The position numbers and the translations under genes were made by a program. Positions 6,411 through 15,207 of a stretch of 64,000 nt of DNA are shown here, piece by piece. Below the pieces are notes generated by a model. The model searched no databases and was not told the DNA's origin. It saw only the letters and a list, made by a program, of their open reading frames with translations. Position 1 is the first letter of the stretch. Each line of letters opens with the position of its first letter. Source of the DNA: Clostridiales bacterium (GTDB lineage Bacteria; Bacillota; Clostridia; Lachnospirales; Lachnospiraceae); NCBI GenBank assembly GCA_029010495.1, contig JAQXKO010000012.1, forward strand, positions 73,067-137,066. Reading direction: 5' to 3'.

Positions 6411-6857
6411 ATGGGCAAAAATTTGAAAGGAAAGGAAATAGGTAAAGGTTTATCGCAAAGAGAAAACGGTAAATATTCTGCAAGATTCGTTTTATACAAT
6501 GGCAAACGTATTTCAAGATGTTTTGAATCTAAGATTAATCTGAAGAAGGACACTCCGGATGAATTCAGAGATATTGTTTTCCTTAATAGAAAAGGATTGC
6601 CAACAAAGAATTCAGCATATGATACTCATATATATAAAATATGTGAGAAATGCGGAATGAGAACCTTCTCGATGCACACAATTAGACATACGTTTGCAAC
6701 GCATTGTGTAGAGTCGGGCATGAACTTTAAGACATTACAAACTATCCTGGGACATTCTTAGCTAAGCATGACGATGGATAGATATGCTCATGTAACCACA
6801 GATACACGAAAACTAGAAATAGGTAAGTTTGCAGAATATGTCGCAGATATAATATGA
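6411..6857 (+). pseudogene. int: tyrosine recombinase (integrase) pseudogene with internal deletion and stop
   Basis: The first about 40 residues (GLSQRENGKYSARFVLYNGKR) match the N-terminal DNA-binding domain of Tn916-type integrases. The frame then jumps to the C-terminal catalytic part: HTIRHTFATHC with the conserved H-x-x-R, then ILGHS. A TAG at 6759-6761 interrupts it, and the same frame continues with MDRYAHVT, which holds the catalytic tyrosine, to TGA at 6855-6857. At 148 codons against about 400, it lacks the core-binding region and the first catalytic arginine. The enzyme must be dead, so the island needs outside help to move. Confidence 0.9.
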
Positions 6858-7081
6858 ACTGTTTAGATTGCTTTATTGAACGTATTATTGTTTGATAATA
6901 ATGATGATTTAAGCTGGTTTTGGTGCAGAATTTGGTGCTACAAAAAATGGCACGAAATGATACGATTGAATGATAAATTTATCATAAGTTATCATAGATT
7001 ATCGAGAAAAATGGCACCAAAATGGCACGAAAGCAATTTGAAGGTTCCGGAAAGCCTTTATTTATCGGGGAAATAGAAATA
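6858..7081 (+). other. right end of the island with probable integrase arm-binding repeats
   Basis: No gene is seen. The stretch contains AATGGCACGAAA at 6946-6957 and 7021-7032, AATGGCACCAAA at 7010-7021, and inverted relatives TTTGGTGCA (6919-6927) and TTTGGTGCT (6931-6939). Five copies of one motif in two orientations next to an att site are typical of arm sites bound by an integrase's N-terminal domain. A threefold 10-bp-phased repeat (TTATCATAAG, TTATCATAGA, TTATCGAGAA) lies at 6979-7008. Confidence 0.6.
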
Positions 7082-7097
7082 ATATGAAGCTCGGCAT
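7082..7097 (+). repeat. right attachment site (attR) of the ychF island
   Basis: ATATGAAGCTCGGCAT, identical to 1348-1363. It includes the ychF start codon (7084) and the codons for M-K-L-G, and reading then continues into intact ychF. The bases upstream differ from those at attL except for a short AAAT/AT-rich match. Confidence 0.85.
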
Positions 7098-8181
7098 AGT
7101 CGGATTGCCAAATGTAGGTAAAAGTACACTTTTTAATTCTCTTACTAAGGCTGGAGCAGAAATGGCAAACTACCCATTCTGCACCATTGACCCTAATGTG
7201 GGTGTTGTTACAGTTCCTGATGAGAGAATTAATGTGTTGGGTAAGATGTATAATTCTGAGAAAATTGTACCTGCCGTTATAGAATTTGTTGATATTGCAG
7301 GTCTTGTAAAGGGAGCCAGCAAGGGTGAAGGTCTGGGCAACCAGTTCCTTTCACACATAAGGGAATGTGATGCGATAGTTCATGTGGTACGTTGCTTTGA
7401 GGATACAAATATTGTTCATGTAGACGGCAGTATCGATCCGATAAGAGATATCGAAACAATTACACTTGAACTTGTATTTTCCGATATTGATATGGTTGAA
7501 AGAAGAATTGCAAGAGTTGCTAAGGGAAAAGCAAATGATAAATCTCAGGCCAAGGAATATGAGATGCTGACAAGACTAAAATCTCATCTTGAGGATGGCA
7601 GGCAGGCTAAGAGCTTTGAGTGCGAGGATGATGAAGAGAAAATCTTGCTTGCGGGATATGATTTACTGACATCTAAGAAGGTGATTTTTGCGGCAAATGT
7701 CAAAGAAGATGATCTTGCAGATGACGGCTCATCCAATGAATATGTTGCAAAAGTCAGAGAATACGCAGCAAAGGACGGCGCGGAGGCTTTTGTAATCAGT
7801 GCTGAAATCGAAGCTGAAATTGCTGAGCTGGATGATGAAGAAAAGCAGATGTTTCTTGAGGAGCTTGGAGTTAAGGAGTCAGGTCTTGACAAGCTTATTA
7901 AAGCAAGCTACTCGCTTCTCGGACTTATCAGTTATCTTACTGCCGGAGAAAAAGAGACCAAGGCGTGGACGATTACAAAGGGAACTAAGGCTCCGCAGGC
8001 TGCCGGCAAGATTCACAGTGATTTTGAAAGAGGCTTTATCAGGGCGGAAATAGTCAGCTACGACAATCTTGTTGCATGCGGCGGTTTTAACGGCGCTAAG
8101 GAAAAAGGTCTTGTGCGTTCCGAGGGTAAGGAATATGTGGTACAGGATGGAGATGTAGTACTTTTCAGATTTAATGTATAA
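7084..8181 (+). CDS. ychF: redox-regulated ATPase YchF (Obg-related P-loop protein)
   Basis: Ribosome- and stress-associated ATPase of the Obg family. The 365 residues match the family length. The N-terminus MKLGIVGLPNVGKSTLFNSL carries the P-loop, FVDIAGLVKGASKGEGLGN is the switch/G3 region, and a C-terminal TGS domain ends in VQDGDVVLFRFNV. Its start codon is the island's right junction. The native promoter (1236-1264) and ribosome binding site now sit 5.7 kb upstream, and the present leader (CGGGGAAATAGAAATAAT) has only a weak GGGG site. lgt follows after 15 bp. Confidence 0.97.
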   Translation: MKLGIVGLPNVGKSTLFNSLTKAGAEMANYPFCTIDPNVGVVTVPDERINVLGKMYNSEKIVPAVIEFVDIAGLVKGASKGEGLGNQFLSHIRECDAIVHVVRCFEDTNIVHVDGSIDPIRDIETITLELVFSDIDMVERRIARVAKGKANDKSQAKEYEMLTRLKSHLEDGRQAKSFECEDDEEKILLAGYDLLTSKKVIFAANVKEDDLADDGSSNEYVAKVREYAAKDGAEAFVISAEIEAEIAELDDEEKQMFLEELGVKESGLDKLIKASYSLLGLISYLTAGEKETKAWTITKGTKAPQAAGKIHSDFERGFIRAEIVSYDNLVACGGFNGAKEKGLVRSEGKEYVVQDGDVVLFRFNV

Positions 8182-8196
8182 TAAAAGGTTAATATC

Positions 8197-9210
8197 ATGA
8201 ATACTTTGCTTAATACAGACATAATATTTCCGGGACTTCATATCACATTAAAATCAGTTGCCAGCTATATAAATATTAATGGTTTTCATATCGCTTTTTA
8301 TGGTATTATTATAGCTTTAGGTATGATTATGGGTTATCTCTGCGCAGAGTTTCAGGCAAAAAGGACAGGACAGAATCCTGAGCTCTATCTTGATTTTGCT
8401 GTTGGCGCAATCATAGTATCTGTTATATGCGCAAGGCTATATTATGTAATATTTGAATTTGATTCATTTAAAGGTAATCTGTTATCGATTTTCAATCTCA
8501 GAACAGGCGGTCTTGCAATATACGGCGGTGTTATCGGCGGCATTGCTTCTGCGATTGTATATACAAAAGTGATTAAAAAAATCAGTTTCCTTAATTTTGC
8601 GGATACTGCCTGCGCAGGACTTCTCACAGGTCAGATAATCGGCAGATGGGGCAATTTTTTTAACAGAGAGGCTTTCGGCTCTTATTCCGATGGACCGTTT
8701 CGAATGCTCATTAACGTAAAGGATACCTCGTGGTATTTTGATCCGTCAAGCAGTGAGCAGGCTTTGAGAAATATATATGAGGGCAAAGCTGCGGCACTTA
8801 ACCGTATACTCGAAATCAGAAATAATACCCTGGTAATCGGAGGGGAGACATATATAAGCGTTCATCCGACATTCCTTTATGAATCTTTCTTAAATTTGTG
8901 CCTGCTTATTCTGATTTTACTTTATACAAAAAAGAAAAAGGTTAACGGAGAGCTTTTCTTTATGTATGTGGGAGGATATGGATTAATAAGATTCTTTGTA
9001 GAAGGAATTCGTTCCGATCAGCTGTTTTTGTGGGGGACAGGTTTAGCCGTATCCCAGCTTTTGGCAGCTTTGATGTTTGCGGGAGCGGTTGCAGCCATAA
9101 TTTATCTTAGAATTAAGCATCCTTCGTGTGAAAAAGGTGAAAATGTCATTAATGAAGAAACGGCGGTTAAGGATGAAGGTGCTGCTTTTGCAGAAGGTGA
9201 CAGGGAATAG
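8197..9210 (+). CDS. lgt: prolipoprotein diacylglyceryl transferase
   Basis: Integral membrane enzyme moving diacylglycerol from phosphatidylglycerol to the lipobox cysteine of prolipoproteins. The Lgt signature GRWGNFFNREAFG is present, as are HPTFLYES and the RFFVEGIRSDQ motif, with about seven hydrophobic segments. The 337 residues are longer than the usual 270-290 because of an insertion before HPTFLYES and a charged C-terminal tail rich in Glu. It probably shares a message with ychF. Terminator hairpins follow. A lipoprotein substrate is encoded at 58108. Confidence 0.96.
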   Translation: MNTLLNTDIIFPGLHITLKSVASYININGFHIAFYGIIIALGMIMGYLCAEFQAKRTGQNPELYLDFAVGAIIVSVICARLYYVIFEFDSFKGNLLSIFNLRTGGLAIYGGVIGGIASAIVYTKVIKKISFLNFADTACAGLLTGQIIGRWGNFFNREAFGSYSDGPFRMLINVKDTSWYFDPSSSEQALRNIYEGKAAALNRILEIRNNTLVIGGETYISVHPTFLYESFLNLCLLILILLYTKKKKVNGELFFMYVGGYGLIRFFVEGIRSDQLFLWGTGLAVSQLLAALMFAGAVAAIIYLRIKHPSCEKGENVINEETAVKDEGAAFAEGDRE

Positions 9211-9292
9211 AATACAGTATATAAAACATAAAAATGTGGGAAATTCCCCCACTCATTATTAAAAATAATTTTAAAAATTTTTTAAAACAGTA

Positions 9293-9350
9293 AAAAACAC
9301 ACCATATAGTGATTAGTCATATATTTGACTGGACTATATGGTGTTTTTTT
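9293..9350 (+). terminator. strong intrinsic terminator after lgt
   Basis: ACACCATATAGT (to 9310) pairs with ACTATATGGTGT (from 9333), with an inner AGTCA/TGACT stem, flanked by A residues on the left and seven T residues on the right, so it could work in both directions. A smaller GTGGG/CCCAC hairpin lies at 9235-9251. It insulates the division cluster from lgt. Confidence 0.85.
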
Positions 9351-9406
9351 ATGCAAATTGACATGAAAAAACATATTTTTTAGTTTGATAACTATGCAAA
9401 AAACAC

Positions 9407-9435
9407 TTGATTTTTATTTTAAAAGGGTTTATTAT
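9407..9435 (+). promoter_or_regulatory. promoter of the mraZ-ftsZ division cluster
   Basis: TTGATT (9407-9412), a 17-bp spacer and TATTAT (9430-9435). A second possible -35 (TTGACA, 9358-9363) lies upstream. The MraZ boxes begin 6 bp after the -10 element, so MraZ binding would block this promoter. Confidence 0.65.
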
Positions 9436-9441
9436 GGTAAC

Positions 9442-9479
9442 AAAGTGGTTACTAAATGGGTGAAAGTGGCTTAAAGTGG
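9442..9479 (+). promoter_or_regulatory. MraZ operator: four tandem boxes
   Basis: AAAGTGG at 9442-9448, 9463-9469 and 9473-9479, plus AAATGGG at 9454-9460, spaced 9-12 bp apart, so roughly one per helical turn. MraZ is known to bind short TGGG/GTGG direct repeats upstream of its own operon, and the mraZ gene starts 26 bp downstream. This is a textbook autoregulatory site. Confidence 0.8.
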
Positions 9480-9505
9480 TAGATTTTTAAAGAAAGGAGA
9501 CTGAC

Positions 9506-9952
9506 ATGGCTGAGATGTTCACAGGAAAATATAATCATTCCATTGACACCAAGGGAAGAATAATTGTGCCTGCAAAATTTAAAAAGAACATCGGTGAAGA
9601 GCCTGTTGTCAGCCTCGGTATCGACGGATGTCTTGATATCTATCCGCGCGACAGATGGGAGGCTTTTGTTGAAAGTCTGGACAGCCTTCCGGGTAACCTT
9701 TCAAAGGTAAGAAACATTAGAAGAGCATTAATGGCAAATTCTACGGAGTGTGAGATAGATAAGCAGGGACGTATACTGATACCTCAATGGTTAAGAGAAA
9801 AGGTAGGTCTTGATAAGGAGGCTGTTTTTGTCGGCGTAGGCAAAAAAATTGAGCTTTGGAATAAAGAAAAATTTGAGGCAATTGATTTATCCGATACTGA
9901 AAGTCTTGAAGAACTTGCAGACGGTCTTTCTGAATACAATATCAGCTTCTAG
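9506..9952 (+). CDS. mraZ: transcriptional regulator MraZ
   Basis: Ring-forming DNA-binding protein with two SpoVT/AbrB-type half domains. The paired DxxxR motifs are visible as [15 protein letters not shown] near the N-terminus and [15 protein letters not shown] in the second half. The length of 148 is typical. A Shine-Dalgarno (AAAGGAG) precedes ATG 9506. It is the first gene of the division cluster and is followed by rsmH after 14 bp. It very likely represses its own operon through the boxes at 9442-9479. Confidence 0.97.
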   Translation: MAEMFTGKYNHSIDTKGRIIVPAKFKKNIGEEPVVSLGIDGCLDIYPRDRWEAFVESLDSLPGNLSKVRNIRRALMANSTECEIDKQGRILIPQWLREKVGLDKEAVFVGVGKKIELWNKEKFEAIDLSDTESLEELADGLSEYNISF

Positions 9953-9966
9953 GAAAAGAGGATAAT

Positions 9967-10911
9967 ATGACAGATATTTGTTTTAACCATTTTTCCGTAA
10001 TGCTTGAGGAAACAGTTGCAGGGCTTAATGTAAAGCCTGACGGAGTATATGTGGACGGTACGCTCGGGGGCGGAGGACATGCCGAAAGGGTTTTGTCCAT
10101 GCTTTCGGACAAAGGCACATATATAGGTATTGACCAGGACAGTACAGCTCTTGAATTTGCAGGAGACAGACTTAAATGCTTTGGAAACAGATTTATATCA
10201 GTAAAGAGCAATTATGAAAATATGAAAACCGTAGCAGAAACGCTCGGATACGGTAAGGTAGACGGTATTCTTCTTGACCTCGGAGTTTCATCATATCAGC
10301 TTGATACTCAGGAGAGAGGTTTTTCTTATAAGCTTGAAGCTAAGCTTGACATGAGAATGGATACTGAAAAAGCTCTTACTGCAAGAGATATTGTAAACGG
10401 CTACAGTGAATCTGAACTGTACAGAATTATACGTGATTATGGAGAAGACGGCTTTGCCAAAAATATAGCAAAGCATATTGTAAGGGCAAGAACTGATAAA
10501 CCTATTGAAACTACAACGGAGCTTGCAGAGATTATTAAAAATGCCATCCCGGCGAAGGTCAGAGCCGGCAAGGGACATCCCGCAAAGCAGACATTTCAGG
10601 CGATAAGAATTGAACTGAACAGAGAACTTGATGTATTAAAAAATACTTTGGACGATATGGTGGACATGCTTAATCCGGGCGGAAGACTCTGCATCATTAC
10701 TTTTCATTCACTTGAAGACAGAATAGTAAAAAGCGCATTTAAAAAATATGAAAATCCATGTACATGTCCGCCGGGCTTTCCGGTATGTGTATGCGGAGCG
10801 AAAAGCCTCGGAAAGGTAATAACAAGAAAGCCGATTGTGGCAACGGAAAAGGAACTGGAAATCAACAACAGATCAAAAAGTGCAAAACTTAGGATATTTG
10901 AGCGTTGCTAA
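9967..10911 (+). CDS. rsmH: 16S rRNA (cytosine1402-N4)-methyltransferase RsmH
   Basis: SAM-dependent methylation of C1402 in the ribosomal P site. The 314-residue protein starts [11 protein letters not shown] and shows [12 protein letters not shown] (SAM-binding loop), [33 protein letters not shown] and [11 protein letters not shown], the complete set of family motifs. It ends near the usual SKSAKLR motif. ATG 9967 follows GAGGATAAT. It is the second gene of the cluster, the usual place. Confidence 0.97.
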   Translation: MTDICFNHFSVMLEETVAGLNVKPDGVYVDGTLGGGGHAERVLSMLSDKGTYIGIDQDSTALEFAGDRLKCFGNRFISVKSNYENMKTVAETLGYGKVDGILLDLGVSSYQLDTQERGFSYKLEAKLDMRMDTEKALTARDIVNGYSESELYRIIRDYGEDGFAKNIAKHIVRARTDKPIETTTELAEIIKNAIPAKVRAGKGHPAKQTFQAIRIELNRELDVLKNTLDDMVDMLNPGGRLCIITFHSLEDRIVKSAFKKYENPCTCPPGFPVCVCGAKSLGKVITRKPIVATEKELEINNRSKSAKLRIFERC

Positions 10912-10986
10912 AGAATGTATTTGTTCAAAAACAGTCCGATAAAAGGAGAATACTAAGGATATGTTTTTTGAAAATAAGGAGGGTTT

Positions 10987-11478
10987 ATGAAAGAGGAGAG
11001 AAGATATCAGCATAGAAATGATTATTATATACATGATAACCTTGCCAGAAAGACAAGTGTTGAAGAAGAGAGAAGACAGAAAACTCTTGAAAGAATCAGG
11101 GAACAGAATGCGAAGAGTGCAAAAAATAATGCACGGGCTGTTACAAGACTTAATTATGGAATTGACTTATTTTCAGCTGTTGTGTTATCATTAGCACTGG
11201 TATGTATTTTTTACTTCGGACTTCAATATCTTACACTTAATTCCAAGATTGCCGAGACTAATAAGTCTGTATCTGCATTGTCCAAGACATATACTTCAAT
11301 GCAGAACAGAAATGATGAAGCTTACAGGGCAGTTGAGGATACCGTAAGCATTGAAAATGTTTATGTAACGGCTGTCAAAGAGCTTGGTATGGTTTATCCG
11401 GGTGAAAATCAGATTGTTACATACAATTATTCAGAAGAGGGTTATGTAAGACAGTACCAGAAGCTTCCTGAGAAATAA
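10987..11478 (+). CDS. ftsL: FtsL-like septum protein
   Basis: 163 residues: a charged cytoplasmic N-terminus (about 1-58), one membrane segment at about 60-80 (LFSAVVLSLALVCIFYFGLQ), and an external coiled-coil-forming region (about 81-120) followed by LGMVYPGENQIVTY. This is the architecture of FtsL/DivIC-type division proteins, which show little sequence conservation, so the assignment rests on topology and position between rsmH and the class B PBP gene. A Shine-Dalgarno (GGAGGG) precedes ATG 10987. Confidence 0.8.
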   Translation: MKEERRYQHRNDYYIHDNLARKTSVEEERRQKTLERIREQNAKSAKNNARAVTRLNYGIDLFSAVVLSLALVCIFYFGLQYLTLNSKIAETNKSVSALSKTYTSMQNRNDEAYRAVEDTVSIENVYVTAVKELGMVYPGENQIVTYNYSEEGYVRQYQKLPEK

Positions 11479-11501
11479 TTGTTTTATTTAAGGACTGCAG
11501 A

Positions 11502-13427
11502 ATGAAAAGAAAAGACAGTTTAAGACAAAGAGCAAAAAAGAAAAAAGTATTTACATCAACAATGTATCGTAAGGCAAGTTTTACTTTCTTTGCGATTATT
11601 TGTTGTTTAGTGTTTTTATTAGGCCGCATTATTTTCCTTTATGTAACTAAAGGGGAGGAGTATTCCAATGCGGTCTTAAGTCATTTATCCTTCCAGGGAA
11701 CAACGGTGCCGTATGAAAGAGGAATGATAACTGACAGAAACGGTGTAGCCCTTGCCAAGAGTGTCGAGGTGTATAATGTGGTGCTTGACCCTTCCGTAAT
11801 AAAGAGCGGCGCAAATAATATGTATGTCAAACCGACTGCAAATGCACTTCAGACAGTTTTCGGAGTTGATTCAAAGGAAATTATTGACAAGATAAATGAT
11901 AATCCTGACGGAAAATATCTCGTCGTTGAAAAGGGTGTTGATTACAATAAGGTAAATGAGTTTGAAAAGCTTCAGACTGAGGATAAAAATGTAAAGGGTG
12001 TATGGTTTGAACTTGAATATAAGAGAACATACAGCTATGGCACGCTTGCTTCACATGTTATCGGATATACTAATGCCGGAAATGTCGGTTCTTATGGTAT
12101 TGAGCAGACATATAACGAGTATCTTAATGGCGAAGACGGACGTACTTACGGCTATTATGATAATGAGCTGAATCTCGTAAAGACTACTGTACCTGCAAAG
12201 AACGGTGCAACGGTTACTTCTACAATCGATAGCTTTTGTCAGACGGTCGTTGAGGACGAAATTGACAAATTCCTTAAGCAGTATAAGGTTAACAATATTG
12301 CCGTTGTGCTGATGAATCCGAATACAGGAGCAATATATGCAATGGCAAGCAACAGGGGTTATGATTTGAATAATCCGCGAGGCGATGAGTCGCTTCTTCG
12401 CATGTATTCACAGGAAGAAGTTGATAATATGTCAGCTGAGGAGAAGGGGAAAGCTCTGAACAGAATCTGGAGAAATTATGCGGTTTGCGATACTTACGAA
12501 CCGGGTTCAACATTTAAGCTTATAACTGTTGCTGCGGCATTGGAGGAAAATGCAATTTCTTATGAGAGCAGTTATAATTGCGGAGGCTTTAAAACAGTCG
12601 GAAAATGGCACATAAGATGCAGTAACCGTAACGGACACGGACCGTTAACACTTACGGGCTCCATTGATTGCTCATGCAACGTTGCACTTATGGATATCGG
12701 ATTTGCCCTCGGTAAGACTTCGTTTTTAAAATATCAGAGGTTTTTTGAATATGGTCAGAAGACAGGTATTGATTTGCCGGGCGAAGCAGGAGGTATTCTG
12801 TTAAGTGAAAATGATGTGGATGATGCAGCCCTTGCGACCATGTCATTCGGACAGTCATTTAACGTTACAATGGTTCAGATGTGCGCAGCATATTCGTCTC
12901 TCGTAAACGGAGGTTATTATTACAGACCTCATGTCGTAAGCCAGGTTGTGGATAATAACGGTATTACCGTTTATTCGGCCGAAGACACACTTATGAAGTT
13001 AACCGTATCTAATGAAACGAGTGATTTCATGAAAAAGGCTACCGAATCAGTAGTCGTAAACGGTACTGCTTCAAGGGCTCATGTTGACGGTTATTCGGTC
13101 GGCGGCAAAACCGGTACGGCCCAGAAGGGTAAACGAGAAGACCGCCTTTTTGTAGTGTCGTTTATCGGAAGTGTACCTGCCGATAATCCTGAGCTTGTGT
13201 CGTATGTAGTTATCGACCAGATAGATGATCCGACATATTATAATTCTTCAAGACTGGCAACCCAGATGACAAGTGATGTATTATCAAGAGTACTTGCTCA
13301 TCTTGGAATTTATCCTTCTGAGGGAGAAATTGATTATCAGGTTGATAAATTTATCGATGAGAGCAGTGAGGGAGTTGATATGACCGAAGGCGAAGAAGGC
13401 GGTCAGGACAATCCAAACAGAAATTAA
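11502..13427 (+). CDS. ftsI: class B penicillin-binding protein (division transpeptidase, FtsI/PBP2B type)
   Basis: D,D-transpeptidase cross-linking septal peptidoglycan outside the membrane. 641 residues: a basic N-terminus, a signal-anchor at about 27-50, the PBP dimerisation domain (PYERGMITDRNGVALAKS), then the transpeptidase with all three active-site motifs, STFK (in YEPGSTFKLI), SCN and KTG (in GGKTGTAQKG). There are no PASTA domains. The tail is acidic. It pairs with FtsW at 16661. The following gene encodes a related PBP, a pair seen in spore-forming Clostridia as ftsI and spoVD. Confidence 0.93.
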   Translation: MKRKDSLRQRAKKKKVFTSTMYRKASFTFFAIICCLVFLLGRIIFLYVTKGEEYSNAVLSHLSFQGTTVPYERGMITDRNGVALAKSVEVYNVVLDPSVIKSGANNMYVKPTANALQTVFGVDSKEIIDKINDNPDGKYLVVEKGVDYNKVNEFEKLQTEDKNVKGVWFELEYKRTYSYGTLASHVIGYTNAGNVGSYGIEQTYNEYLNGEDGRTYGYYDNELNLVKTTVPAKNGATVTSTIDSFCQTVVEDEIDKFLKQYKVNNIAVVLMNPNTGAIYAMASNRGYDLNNPRGDESLLRMYSQEEVDNMSAEEKGKALNRIWRNYAVCDTYEPGSTFKLITVAAALEENAISYESSYNCGGFKTVGKWHIRCSNRNGHGPLTLTGSIDCSCNVALMDIGFALGKTSFLKYQRFFEYGQKTGIDLPGEAGGILLSENDVDDAALATMSFGQSFNVTMVQMCAAYSSLVNGGYYYRPHVVSQVVDNNGITVYSAEDTLMKLTVSNETSDFMKKATESVVVNGTASRAHVDGYSVGGKTGTAQKGKREDRLFVVSFIGSVPADNPELVSYVVIDQIDDPTYYNSSRLATQMTSDVLSRVLAHLGIYPSEGEIDYQVDKFIDESSEGVDMTEGEEGGQDNPNRN

Positions 13428-13472
13428 ATACTTCTAATTATTAGTGCTGCCACATAGAATTTTAGAAACCAT

Positions 13473-15191
13473 GTGGATAACGGTATGCAGATAGTCAGGT
13501 CTTATCAGAAAAGAAAGGCATTCTTATTTTTTGTACTAGTAGTGGCAGCGATAATTATATTGTTGGGACGTACTGCATTCCTTGTTGGCTTCGGAAGTAG
13601 TTTCCGTAAGCTGGCATTTGACAACGAAGTCCGACAGCGACGTGTTAAGGCCAAAAGAGGACTTATTCTTGACAGAAACGGACAGATACTTGCCGATAAT
13701 AAGAAGGTATGCACCGTATCTGTTATTCCTAATCAGGTTGACAATGCAGACGAAGTAATTGATATTCTGTGCGAATATCTCGGACTGGATAAAGAACAGG
13801 TTGAGAAAAGAGTAAAAAAACATTCATCAATAGAGATAATTAAAACAAATGTTGATGAAGATATAGGTGAAGCCGTTAAATCATGCAATCTGTCGGGTGT
13901 TAAGGTTGATATTGACTATAAACGTAATTATCCCTATCCTGATATTATGAGCAGGGTGTTGGGCTTTACAGGCCGCGATAATCAGGGAGTAGTTGGTCTT
14001 GAAAGCTATTATGATGATTTGCTTTCCGGAGAGAACGGATATATTTATACATATACGGATGCAAGAGGGCTTGAGGTTGCCAATATGCCGGAGGAGGTTT
14101 CTAAGGCGACAGAAGGAAAGACATTAATTACTACACTGGATTTGAATATTCAAAAATATATTAATACAATAGCAAATGAAACACTTATACAAACCTGCTC
14201 CAAAACAGTAAGCATAGTGGTTATGAATCCGCAAAACGGTGAAATACTGGGCATGACAACAGCGCCGGAATATAATAATCTGAGTCCGTTTACGCAAAAT
14301 GACGGTGAAGAAATATCCGATATGAATCTGCTTAATAATATGTGGAGAATTCCGCTTATAAGCGACGGTTTTGAACCGGGGTCAACATTTAAGATTATCA
14401 CTGCAACAACTGCGCTTGCAGAACAAAAGGCATCATTGACAGACAGATACTTCTGTTCGGGCTGCAAGCAGGTAGGCGGAAGAAGCATTCACTGTCACAA
14501 GCGAACAGGACACGGCAGCCTCACTTTTTCGGAGGCAATTAAGTATTCCTGTAATGTTGCCCTGATGGATATCGGTGCCGGGGTAGGAGCAGATTTGTTA
14601 GTTGAATATTTTTACAAATTAGGTCTGATGGAGAAAACCGGTATTGATATGTCCGGAGAGGGAAGGTCAATAGTTCATAAAAAAGAGGCAATCGGCGAGG
14701 TTGAGCTGGCAACCATGTCATTCGGACAGTCTTTTCAGGTAACTCCCATGCAGCATTTAAGAGCAGTAAGCTGCTGCATTAACGGAGGTAAGCTTGTCAC
14801 ACCGCATTTTTTGAAGGCGGTAGGAAAAGATAATTGCAGTAATCTGGAAGAAAATACGGTACCTTTAAAGGAAAACATAGTAAGCGAAGAGGTTTCTTCA
14901 ACGATAAGACAGCTGCTTTTTGATGTGGTTGAGGACGGAACGGGAAAAAATGCCAGGGTTGAAGGCTTCAAAATAGGCGGTAAAACGGCTACCAGTGAAA
15001 AGCTTCCGAGAGGCAACGGCAAATACATTGCTTCTTTTATCGGCTTTGCACCGTATGATAATCCTAAGGTTCTGGTATTTGTAATGATTGATGAACCTGT
15101 CGGAGTATATTACGGAGGTCAGATAGCAGCGCCTGTCGCGGGGAAAATATTTGCCAATATTTTACCATATATGGAAGATAACGATAAATGA
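13473..15191 (+). CDS. second class B penicillin-binding protein (SpoVD-like), altered KTG motif
   Basis: 572 residues with the same plan as its upstream neighbour: an N-terminal membrane anchor, KRGLILDRNGQILAD, FEPGSTFKIITA with STFK, and KYSCNVALMDIG with SCN. The third motif reads KTA (GGKTATSEK) where KTG is expected. Start choice is uncertain: GTG 13473 or ATG 13485, neither with a strong ribosome binding site. There are no PASTA domains. It may be the sporulation or secondary septal PBP. Gly-to-Ala in KTG would alter beta-lactam and substrate binding (inference). Confidence 0.88.
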   Translation: MDNGMQIVRSYQKRKAFLFFVLVVAAIIILLGRTAFLVGFGSSFRKLAFDNEVRQRRVKAKRGLILDRNGQILADNKKVCTVSVIPNQVDNADEVIDILCEYLGLDKEQVEKRVKKHSSIEIIKTNVDEDIGEAVKSCNLSGVKVDIDYKRNYPYPDIMSRVLGFTGRDNQGVVGLESYYDDLLSGENGYIYTYTDARGLEVANMPEEVSKATEGKTLITTLDLNIQKYINTIANETLIQTCSKTVSIVVMNPQNGEILGMTTAPEYNNLSPFTQNDGEEISDMNLLNNMWRIPLISDGFEPGSTFKIITATTALAEQKASLTDRYFCSGCKQVGGRSIHCHKRTGHGSLTFSEAIKYSCNVALMDIGAGVGADLLVEYFYKLGLMEKTGIDMSGEGRSIVHKKEAIGEVELATMSFGQSFQVTPMQHLRAVSCCINGGKLVTPHFLKAVGKDNCSNLEENTVPLKENIVSEEVSSTIRQLLFDVVEDGTGKNARVEGFKIGGKTATSEKLPRGNGKYIASFIGFAPYDNPKVLVFVMIDEPVGVYYGGQIAAPVAGKIFANILPYMEDNDK

Positions 15192-15207
15192 AAGGAATAT
15201 GTACATT

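Noticed and set aside
15151-15207. N-terminal extension of MurD
   Set aside because: It would overlap the PBP gene, adds non-homologous residues, and ATG 15208 fits the AAAGGA site better.
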